DNA from: Bacilli bacterium
Lineage (GTDB): Bacteria > Bacillota_I > Bacilli_A > RF39 > UBA660
Direction of reading: 5' to 3'
NCBI GenBank assembly: GCA_022791215.1
Contig: JAAVYQ010000035.1
Location: forward strand, 1 to 19,931
Length of the DNA: 19,931 bases
Below, in pieces: positions 14,334 to 19,931 of this stretch. Made by a program: the position numbers and the translations under genes. Each line of letters opens with the position of its first letter. The stretch's first letter is position 1. Below the pieces are notes generated by a model. That model searched no databases. It had not been told where the DNA came from and saw only the letters and a program-made list of their open reading frames with translations.

Positions 14334-15518
14334 ATGATATATTTAGACAATGCGGCTACTACAAGAGTAAAAGAAGAAGTAATGGAAGCTATGATGCCAT
14401 ACTTTTGTGAAAAATTTTACAATCCTAGCAGTGTATACGGACCATCTAGAAACATTACAAAAGAAATTCAAGAAGCAAGAAAAAAAATAGCCAATAGTAT
14501 AGGTGCTGACGAAAATGAAATATACTTTACTAGTGGAGGAAGCGAATCAGACAATTGGGCCATTAAAGGAATAGCACTTTCCCAACAAAACAAAGGAAAA
14601 CACATAATAACGAGTAAAATAGAACACCACGCAGTATTGGAAACTTGTAAAGAATTAGAAAAACAAGGATACGAAATAACATATATAAATGTAAACGAAG
14701 AAGGAATAATAAATCTAGAAGAATTAGAACAATCCATAAAAGAAGACACAATATTAGTAAGCATAATGACAGCAAACAACGAAATCGGAGTAATCGAACC
14801 AATCAAAGAAATCGGCAACATATGTCACAAACATAACGTATTATTCCATACAGATGCAGTACAAGCATATGGCAACATAGAAATAAATGTAGAAGAAATG
14901 AACATTGACTTACTAAGCACAAGTGCGCATAAAATACACGGACCAAAAGGAATAGGATTTCTATATATAAAAAAAGGAATAAAAATAGACTCATTAATAA
15001 ATGGAGGAAACCAAGAAAAAGGAAAACGTGCAGGAACAACCAACAGTGCGCTCATAATGGGTTTTGCTAAAGCAGTAGAATTAAAAATAAAAAACATGAA
15101 AACAAACAACGAATACATACTAAACCTTAGGAACCATTTAATAAAAAGAATAACAAAAGAAATACCATACGTAAAAATAAACGGAAGCATGGAACAAAGA
15201 TTACCAGGAAACATTAACATTAGTTTCAGATTTATCGAAGGAGAAGGAATGCTATTAAAACTTGACATGGCAGGAATATGTGCTTCAAGTGGAAGTGCTT
15301 GCACTAGTGGGAGTTTAGACCCATCACACGTTCTCCTAGCAATAGGACTCCCTCATGAAATCGCACACGGATCACTAAGAATAAGTATAAATGAAGAAAA
15401 CACAATAGAAGAGATAGATTACACAGTTGACGAACTAAAAAAAATAATAAACGAACTAAGAATGCTATCACCTCTATATGAAGATTTTATAAAGAAAGAA
15501 GGAAAAATAAATGTATAG
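14334..15518 (+). CDS. nifS: Cysteine desulfurase (NifS/IscS group)
   Basis: A 394-aa PLP enzyme that takes sulfur from cysteine, leaving alanine, and carries it as a persulfide for Fe-S clusters and tRNA thiolation. It begins IYLDNAATT. PLP-site features include SGGSESDNWAI, EHHAV, HTDAVQ and the Schiff-base K200 in SAHKIHGPKG. The catalytic C323 lies in SSGSACTSGS, a long flexible loop of the group I (NifS/IscS) type, not the short loop of SufS. AAAGGTAGTG precedes ATG. Its last eight bases overlap the nifU start, indicating coupled translation and a working pair. The iscS name would serve equally well. Confidence 0.95.
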   Translation: MIYLDNAATTRVKEEVMEAMMPYFCEKFYNPSSVYGPSRNITKEIQEARKKIANSIGADENEIYFTSGGSESDNWAIKGIALSQQNKGKHIITSKIEHHAVLETCKELEKQGYEITYINVNEEGIINLEELEQSIKEDTILVSIMTANNEIGVIEPIKEIGNICHKHNVLFHTDAVQAYGNIEINVEEMNIDLLSTSAHKIHGPKGIGFLYIKKGIKIDSLINGGNQEKGKRAGTTNSALIMGFAKAVELKIKNMKTNNEYILNLRNHLIKRITKEIPYVKINGSMEQRLPGNINISFRFIEGEGMLLKLDMAGICASSGSACTSGSLDPSHVLLAIGLPHEIAHGSLRISINEENTIEEIDYTVDELKKIINELRMLSPLYEDFIKKEGKINV

Positions 15519-15951
15519 TGATAAAGTAATGGAACACTTTATGAATCCAAGAAACGTTGGAGAAATAGAAGATGCAAGCGGAATAGGAACAGTAGGAAAC
15601 GCAAAATGTGGAGACATCATGAGAATATACCTAGACATTGATAAAAATACGCACATAATCAACGACGTCAAATTCAAAACATTCGGATGTGGAGCTGCAA
15701 TAGCAACCAGCAGCATGGCGACAGAATTAGTAAAAGGAAAAACAATAGAAGAAGCATTAAAAGTTACTAACAGCGCTGTAATGGAAGCCTTAGATGGATT
15801 ACCACCAGTCAAAGTACACTGTAGTTTACTTGCAGAAGAAGCAATACATGCAGCACTTTGGGATTACGCAAAAAAAAACAACATAACAATAGAAGGATTA
15901 AAAAAGCCCAAAAGTGACATAACTGAAGAAGAAGCAATTATAGAAGAATAA
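15511..15951 (+). CDS. nifU: Fe-S cluster scaffold protein (NifU/IscU N-terminal type)
   Basis: A 146-aa scaffold on which Fe-S clusters are built with sulfur from the desulfurase. Cluster ligands are all there: C33 with D35 in GNAKCGD, C60 in FGCG, and H103-C104 in PPVKVHCSLLAEEA. The LPPVKVHC segment marks the IscU/NifU class; SufU of Bacillus differs. The C-terminal NFU and central ferredoxin domains of full NifU are absent, so it is the single-domain form, with an acidic tail (EEEAIIEE). It overlaps nifS by eight bases. No hscA/hscB, fdx or mnmA is next to it. Confidence 0.95.
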   Translation: MYSDKVMEHFMNPRNVGEIEDASGIGTVGNAKCGDIMRIYLDIDKNTHIINDVKFKTFGCGAAIATSSMATELVKGKTIEEALKVTNSAVMEALDGLPPVKVHCSLLAEEAIHAALWDYAKKNNITIEGLKKPKSDITEEEAIIEE

Positions 15952-15968
15952 AAACTATAATTGTTTTT
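15934..15968 (+). terminator. Terminator of arsR-nifS-nifU
   Basis: GCAATTATAG (15934-15943) pairs with CTATAATTGT (15955-15964), loop of 11 bases holding the stop codon, then TTTTT. The left arm is inside the nifU coding end. Confidence 0.8.
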
Positions 15969-15998
15969 AATTACCAAAAAAGCATAAAATCAATAATA

Positions 15999-16027
15999 TT
16001 GTTATAAAACCAAAAATTTGTTAAAAT
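15999..16027 (+). promoter_or_regulatory. Promoter of uvrC
   Basis: TTGTTA (15999-16004), 17-base spacer, and extended -10 TGT then TAAAAT (16022-16027), 20 bases before the ATG. Confidence 0.8.
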
Positions 16028-16046
16028 ATAAATAAGGTGTATAAAA

Positions 16047-17846
16047 ATGAAAGAAGAAATAAGCAAATACATAAAAGAAAAACTATCATTAGTACCATCA
16101 CTACCAGGATCATACCAAATGAAAAACGAAATTGGAACAATAATATATGTAGGAAAAGCGAAGAACCTAAAAAACAGACTAAAAAGTTACTTTACTGGAA
16201 GAGTAACAGGAAAAACAAAAAAACTAGTAAGTGAAATAGTAGACTTTGATTACATAATAACTGGAAGTGAATTAGAAGCGTTTATACTAGAACTTAATTT
16301 AATAAAAAAATACGATCCAAAATACAATATACTACTAAAAGATGACAAAAGTTATCCATACATAGAATTCAAAAACGAAACAAACCCAAGTTTAATAGTA
16401 AAAAGAGAAATAAACATAAACAAAAAACATAAAATGCTATTCGGACCATATCCAAACGGACATGCAGCACGACGACTAGTTGACCTAATAAACAGACTAT
16501 ACCCACTAAAAAAATGCGAAAAAATGCCCAAAAAAGAATGCTTATACTATCACATAGGCGAGTGTTTAGGCTACTGCACACACAAAAACTTAGAAACAAG
16601 TCAAATGAGACAAGAAATAATAGACATCCTTAACGGACACGATGAAATACTAATCAACAAAATACTAGAAAAAATAAAAATAAACTCAGACAACCTAAAC
16701 TTTGAAGTTGCATTAGACCTAAAAAAAGAATTAGACTACATAAAAGTAATATTCGAACGACAAAAAGTCGAACTAAACGACGGAATAAATAGAGACATCT
16801 TTAACTACCACTATGAAAATGGATACATAAGTATAGTAGTATTCTTTCTAAGAAATGGAAAACTTGTAGGAAACAAAAAGAACATATTTCCGTTGATAGA
16901 CGATATAAAAGAAACATTAGAATACTACATAGTAAACTTTTATGCAAAAAAAAACATACCACCAAAAGAAATAATAATACCTGAGCAATTAGACATAGAA
17001 TTACTAAACAGTGTAATAGAAGCAAAAGTAATAACCGCGCAAAAAGGAAAGAAAAAACATCTACTAGACTTAGCAAAAACCAATGCCAAAATCAACCTAG
17101 AAAACAACATGGAACTAGAATACCGAAAAACTGAAAAAACAGAAGTAGCATGCAAAGAACTAGGAGAACTGCTAAACGTTCCGAACTTAAGTGTAATAGA
17201 ATCATTTGACAACTCAAACCTATTTGGCTCATTCACGGTAAGTGGAATGGTAGTATTTATAGACGGAATACCAAGTACAAAAGACTACCGCAAATTCAAA
17301 ATATCAAAAGAACAAAACGATGACGTAGGATCAATGAAAGAAGTAATATATAGAAGATACCAAAGCGTACTACTAAACAAAACAAGAATACCAGACTTAA
17401 TACTAGTAGACGGAGGAATAAATCAAATAAATGCTTGTATGTCAGTGCTAAATGACTTAAACTTACCGATAAAAGTATGTGGACTAGCCAAAGACGATAA
17501 ACATACACTAAGTGAACTAATAGATGGAGACACACTAAAATCATACAAAATAGACAAAAAAAGCAATTTATTTTACTTACTAACAAGAATAAGTGATGAA
17601 GTACATAGATTCACAATAAACTATCATAGACAAATAAGAAGCAAAGGGAGCATATCCAGTGTATTAGACAACGTTGAAGGAATAGGCGAAACAAGAAAAA
17701 AAGAATTAACGAAAAAATTTGGTAGCCTCAAAAAAATAACTGAAGCGAGTCTAGAAGAATTAGAAAGCATAGTTCCACACACAACAGCAGTAAACCTAAA
17801 AGAATACCTAACAAATTTTAAAAAAGATAACACAAAAAACGATTGA
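16047..17846 (+). CDS. uvrC: Excinuclease ABC subunit C
   Basis: UvrC makes both incisions in nucleotide excision repair after UvrA-UvrB has marked damage. The 599-aa protein has the N-terminal GIY-YIG nuclease (PGSYQM at 20-25, IIYVGKAKNLKNRLKSYF from 32), a cysteine-bearing region (ECLYYHIGECLGYC) with the usual Fe-S/zinc-type spacing, a UVR domain binding UvrB (about 205-235), the RNase H-like second nuclease (ESFDNSN, PDLILVDGG, EVHRFTINYHR, giving its Asp and His residues) and a C-terminal helix-hairpin-helix pair (LDNVEGIGETRKKEL). AAGGTGT precedes ATG. The 'GIY' Ile is Ser here (GSY), a common variation. The stop TGA overlaps the next promoter. Confidence 0.97.
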   Translation: MKEEISKYIKEKLSLVPSLPGSYQMKNEIGTIIYVGKAKNLKNRLKSYFTGRVTGKTKKLVSEIVDFDYIITGSELEAFILELNLIKKYDPKYNILLKDDKSYPYIEFKNETNPSLIVKREININKKHKMLFGPYPNGHAARRLVDLINRLYPLKKCEKMPKKECLYYHIGECLGYCTHKNLETSQMRQEIIDILNGHDEILINKILEKIKINSDNLNFEVALDLKKELDYIKVIFERQKVELNDGINRDIFNYHYENGYISIVVFFLRNGKLVGNKKNIFPLIDDIKETLEYYIVNFYAKKNIPPKEIIIPEQLDIELLNSVIEAKVITAQKGKKKHLLDLAKTNAKINLENNMELEYRKTEKTEVACKELGELLNVPNLSVIESFDNSNLFGSFTVSGMVVFIDGIPSTKDYRKFKISKEQNDDVGSMKEVIYRRYQSVLLNKTRIPDLILVDGGINQINACMSVLNDLNLPIKVCGLAKDDKHTLSELIDGDTLKSYKIDKKSNLFYLLTRISDEVHRFTINYHRQIRSKGSISSVLDNVEGIGETRKKELTKKFGSLKKITEASLEELESIVPHTTAVNLKEYLTNFKKDNTKND

Positions 17847-17870
17847 CCTAACCTATCAAATAGCGTAATA
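17842..17870 (+). promoter_or_regulatory. Promoter of rdgB and the rnfC-like gene
   Basis: TTGACC (17842-17847), 17-base spacer, TAATAT (17865-17870). The -35 overlaps the uvrC stop codon. No terminator separates uvrC from rdgB, so readthrough from uvrC is also likely. Confidence 0.75.
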
Positions 17871-17920
17871 TACTATATATAGATATAGCGAGAATTGCTA
17901 CAAAATAGGAAGTGATAAAA

Positions 17921-18496
17921 ATGATATTTGCAAGCAACAACAAAGGTAAAATAAAAGAGATCAAGAACATACTAAAAGAATACAAAATAACAAGTATGAA
18001 AGAAAATAACATACAAATAGACATAATAGAAGACGAAGACACATTTTATGAAAACGCGCTAAAAAAAGCAAAAGAAATATACAAAATCACAGGAATACCA
18101 ACAATCGCAGATGACTCAGGCTTATGCATAGATGCACTAAACAATTGGCCAGGAGTAGAAACACATAGATTACTAGGAGAAAATCACAGCGATAAAGAAA
18201 GAAATAATTACATACTAGAAAAAATGAGAAATCCACACATAAAAGAAAGAACAGCACATGTAGTATGCTGTCTAATATACCATGATGGAACAAACACAAT
18301 TATGGGAGAAGGAGTATTAGATGGCACAATATCTACTAAAAGAAGAGGAAAAAATGGATTTGGATTTGATGAAATATTTGAATTAAAAAATGGAAAAACA
18401 TTAGCAGAAATAACAAAAGAAGAAAAAAACAAAATAAGTGCACGTTCCTTAGCTGCAATAGACTTAAAAGAAAAACTAGATAAAATTAGGAGATAA
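17921..18496 (+). CDS. rdgB: Non-canonical purine NTP pyrophosphatase (RdgB/HAM1 family)
   Basis: The family removes deaminated nucleotides (dITP, XTP) from the pool. The 191-aa protein starts IFASNNKGKIKEI, with the SNNKGK triphosphate loop at 5-10; FYENALKKAKEI and ADDSGLCIDALN (D64, D65) give the metal site, and GFGFDEIF follows. Several base-recognition segments differ from the textbook enzyme: PGVETHRL where PGxxSARx is usual, FDEIF instead of YDPIF, and KISARSLA instead of ISHRxxA, so the His that contacts the purine is Ala. It is probably active but may have shifted specificity. AGGAAGTGA (17907-17915) points to ATG 17921; a GTG at 17912 is inside it. The next gene starts two bases after the stop. 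Confidence 0.92.
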   Translation: MIFASNNKGKIKEIKNILKEYKITSMKENNIQIDIIEDEDTFYENALKKAKEIYKITGIPTIADDSGLCIDALNNWPGVETHRLLGENHSDKERNNYILEKMRNPHIKERTAHVVCCLIYHDGTNTIMGEGVLDGTISTKRRGKNGFGFDEIFELKNGKTLAEITKEEKNKISARSLAAIDLKEKLDKIRR

Positions 18497-18498
18497 AA

Positions 18499-19314
18499 AT
18501 GGAAGAAACAAAAACAAAAGAAGTATTAAATGTCGACTACATATATATACCATACGAAAATAAAAAAGATGTAACAATAAGAGAGAACAAAATTATATAC
18601 AAAAATGATACAATAATAGAAAACTTAGATAAAAAAGAATATTCTCCTGTATCGGGAATATTTAACGGAATAGGGGAAATCAACACAACAACAGGACCTA
18701 AAAACGTAATAATAATAGAAAACGACTTCAAAGACACAGTTGAAAAGAAGAAAATCTCAATAGAAGACATATACAAACTAAAAAGCGAAACAATCAAAAA
18801 AATATGGAAACCCAAAAGTAGTGAAATAACACTAGAAATAAAAAGTATAGACACCGAAGACTTAAAAGATGAATTCATACTAAAAGACAACATGAGCATA
18901 ATACTACAAACACTTGACATACTAAACCAAACATATCCAGATATAGAAATCAAAATATCACTAGAAAAAAACAACATAAGAATATATCAAGCGTTATTCA
19001 GTTATCTAGGAACATATCCAAACATAACAGTAGAATTTGGAAAACCTCACATAGAATCAACAAAACTAACAACATATGACGTAATAGACATATATAACGA
19101 ACTAAAAAATTGCAATATAAGAGACTATATATACATAACATTAATAAAAAACCAAGAATTTGACGTAATCAAAACAAAAAAGAACACGAACCTAAAAGAT
19201 CTACTAGAAACATTAGACATAAATGCAAACAAAGCGACAATAAACGGAAACATCAAACTATCAGGAATAAACTTTTTAATAAATGAAGAAGTATACAAAA
19301 TAAACATAAATTGA
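18499..19314 (+). CDS. RnfC-like protein without ferredoxin domain
   Basis: A 271-aa protein that I read as a diverged relative of RnfC/RsxC. Residues 12-80 follow the RnfC N-terminal barrel-sandwich order: YIYIPYENK, a turn like the 'VKVGDKV' element, then SPVSGIFNGIGEI and NVIIIENDFKD (compare 'SVSGTV' and 'IVIENDG'). Residues 105-180 resemble the region after the Rossmann core (lINxxxxE, iLxxLdiL, PdIEIKISLE, YPNITVEF). Residues 190-271 resemble the SLBB part (DVIDIYNELKN, TNLKDLLETL). It lacks the C-terminal CxxCxxC clusters and the glycine-rich flavin/NADH motif; only one Cys is present. So it should not carry electrons. Assignment is by pattern only. AGGAGA lies in the rdgB end, so the two genes are coupled. 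Confidence 0.5.
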   Translation: MEETKTKEVLNVDYIYIPYENKKDVTIRENKIIYKNDTIIENLDKKEYSPVSGIFNGIGEINTTTGPKNVIIIENDFKDTVEKKKISIEDIYKLKSETIKKIWKPKSSEITLEIKSIDTEDLKDEFILKDNMSIILQTLDILNQTYPDIEIKISLEKNNIRIYQALFSYLGTYPNITVEFGKPHIESTKLTTYDVIDIYNELKNCNIRDYIYITLIKNQEFDVIKTKKNTNLKDLLETLDINANKATINGNIKLSGINFLINEEVYKININ

Positions 19315-19355
19315 TGTAAACAAAAAACAAAACACTATCTAAGGTAAAAATAATT

Positions 19356-19364
19356 TGATATAAT
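19356..19364 (+). promoter_or_regulatory. Extended -10 before the CPBP leader region
   Basis: TGATATAAT (19356-19364) is a consensus extended -10. The -35 position is poor. It gives a leader of roughly 110 bases before the CPBP gene, which contains two tiny ORFs. Confidence 0.65.
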
Positions 19365-19391
19365 AAAAATACAAAATAAGGAGGTGGAAGT

Positions 19392-19427
19392 ATGAAGTGG
19401 ATAAAAAAATATCTTCCTTGGTTATAG
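19392..19427 (+). CDS. Possible 11-aa leader peptide
   Basis: An ORF of 11 codons, MKWIKKYLPWL, starts seven bases after AAGGAGGTGG (19378-19387 overlapping), the strongest ribosome binding site in the window, and ends with TAG. It follows an extended -10 and precedes the CPBP gene. The peptide is basic and amphipathic. Its CTTCC bases (19413-19417) are complementary to the GGAAG beside the CPBP start, so ribosome position could affect access to that site. A regulatory leader is the most likely role; a secreted peptide is less likely. Confidence 0.5.
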   Translation: MKWIKKYLPWL

Positions 19428-19433
19428 TCTAGA

Positions 19434-19460
19434 ATGAAAACAGGGGGAGTTTGGTTATAA
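19434..19460 (+). other. Second tiny ORF in the CPBP leader, 8 codons
   Basis: ATG at 19434 opens MKTGGVWL then TAA. It ends with the same TGG TTA stop (Trp-Leu-stop) as the 11-codon ORF. No good ribosome binding site precedes it, so reinitiation would be needed. It may be only the relic of a local duplication. Confidence 0.25.
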
Positions 19461-19484
19461 TTAAAATTTTTAGAAGGTGGAAGT

Positions 19485-19931
19485 ATGAAGAATTTAAACA
19501 AATCAATCAAAGGAATAGGAGTTTTTTTATTATACATATTAGTTCCTATGTTATTGCCAAGTATAACATCATCAAGCACAAAAGACTTAATAACAAATAT
19601 AGGCGTTATGTTTTTATTACTTTTATTATTTATATTTATATACAAAGACGACATAATAAAAGATATAAAAGCATTTGGAAAACATTTCTTCAAAAACATA
19701 GGAAAATCACTTGCATACGCAGCAGCGCTCATAGTAGGGTTATTAATAGTATCTATAATATTAGTAGAAGTATTCCATGTAACATATAACAATTCATCAC
19801 TAATAGACTCATTACTACACAAAAACACATTATTACTCATAATATATGTATTTGTAATAAGTTTATTCACTGAACAAATAGTATTTAGAAAAGTATTTAA
19901 AGACATACTACAAAACAAATACTTCTTCATA
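19485..19931 (+). CDS. CPBP-family intramembrane metalloprotease, 3'-truncated by the window edge
   Basis: The frame stays open from ATG 19485 to the window end, 149 codons. GAAGGTGG (19473-19480) precedes ATG. Four hydrophobic segments are visible: about 9-27, 39-55, 78-98 and 119-129. At residue 130 comes EQIVFRKVF, which fits the first CPBP/Abi motif EExxxR with Gln for the second Glu (E130, Q131, R135). The family includes Rce1-type CAAX proteases and bacteriocin self-immunity proteins. The later His motifs lie beyond the window, so activity cannot be judged. A leader with one or two tiny ORFs and a duplicated start region lies upstream. Confidence 0.75.
   Translation, partial: MKNLNKSIKGIGVFLLYILVPMLLPSITSSSTKDLITNIGVMFLLLLLFIFIYKDDIIKDIKAFGKHFFKNIGKSLAYAAALIVGLLIVSIILVEVFHVTYNNSSLIDSLLHKNTLLLIIYVFVISLFTEQIVFRKVFKDILQNKYFFI

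Larger units (their letters stand above)
19379..19490 (+). repeat. Duplicated translation start region in the CPBP leader
   Basis: AGGAGGTGGAAGTATGAAG (19379-19397) recurs at 19472-19490 as AGAAGGTGGAAGTATGAAG, 18 of 19 bases identical, 93 bases apart. Each copy holds a Shine-Dalgarno site and the first two codons of an ORF. Between them TTGGTTATA also occurs twice (19418-19426 and 19451-19459). Confidence 0.8.

Noticed and set aside
16037..16234. 65-codon plus-strand ORF over the uvrC start
   Set aside because: It lies in another frame inside uvrC and has a Lys/Asn-rich low-complexity sequence.
1..19931. Mollicutes genetic code (TGA as Trp)
   Set aside because: TGA ends yceD, uvrC and the rnfC-like gene at the expected family lengths, and Trp is TGG throughout.
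1..19931. CRISPR array, insertion sequence, prophage or integrative element
   Set aside because: No spaced repeats, transposase, integrase or terminal inverted repeats were seen; the only direct repeats are the short ones at 19379-19490.

Overview
The window is AT-rich, tightly packed bacterial DNA that reads as a chromosome segment of a low-GC Bacillota, most like the genome-reduced uncultured Bacilli of animal guts (RF39/ML615J-28-type) or a related lineage. The evidence is strong Shine-Dalgarno sites before nearly every gene, many extended -10 promoters (TGnTATAAT), short intrinsic terminators, a tRNA with encoded CCA, and the Bacillota gene set polA, tmcAL (ylbM), yceD-rpmF, cdsA-rseP and uvrC. 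TGA is used as a stop (yceD, uvrC, the rnfC-like gene) and Trp is TGG, so this is not a code-4 Mollicute. No insertion sequence, phage gene, CRISPR array or origin was seen. The taxon is an inference from style and cannot be fixed from the sequence alone.

Layout. 1-543: 3' end of an unrecognised gene with its terminator. 644-3325: polA, converging on minus-strand tmcAL through a shared bidirectional terminator. 4557-5367: a strong promoter drives yceD (DUF177) and rpmF (L32). 5475-6152: a DUF5684-like membrane protein. 6186-8615: cdsA, rseP (site-2 protease) and a one-TM hypothetical, probably one operon. 8637-9626: three orphan small genes, one of only 23 codons, each with its own promoter. 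9653-11320: argS, converging on a minus-strand tRNA-Arg(CCU). 11512-13906: an HD-domain protein, then a two-TM hypothetical with a sugar nucleotidyltransferase. 13973-15968: an ArsR-family regulator, a NifS/IscS cysteine desulfurase and a NifU/IscU scaffold, under a promoter with an ArsR-type operator. 15999-19314: uvrC, then rdgB with an RnfC-like protein that has no ferredoxin domain. 19356-19931: short leader ORFs and the start of a CPBP (Abi/CAAX) membrane protease gene that runs off the window.

How the genes work together. Most are housekeeping: DNA repair and replication (polA, uvrC), nucleotide-pool cleaning (rdgB), translation (rpmF, argS, tRNA-Arg, tmcAL), membrane lipid synthesis and intramembrane proteolysis (cdsA, rseP), and sulfur transfer for Fe-S clusters and thiolated tRNA (nifS-nifU).

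The observations most worth a second look are: (1) L32 starts with MRLDLQLF directly before its normal AVPARR start, which matches the Prp-protease cleavage motif known from Firmicute L27; (2) the regulator of the nifS-nifU operon carries both a CVC motif and an exact SmtB-type alpha-5 zinc site, with a matching operator; (3) the rnfC-like gene keeps the N-terminal barrel but lacks all Fe-S cysteines; (4) the CPBP gene has an 11-codon leader ORF whose translation start region is duplicated at the main gene; (5) argS and its orphan neighbours have a codon style unlike the flanking operons.
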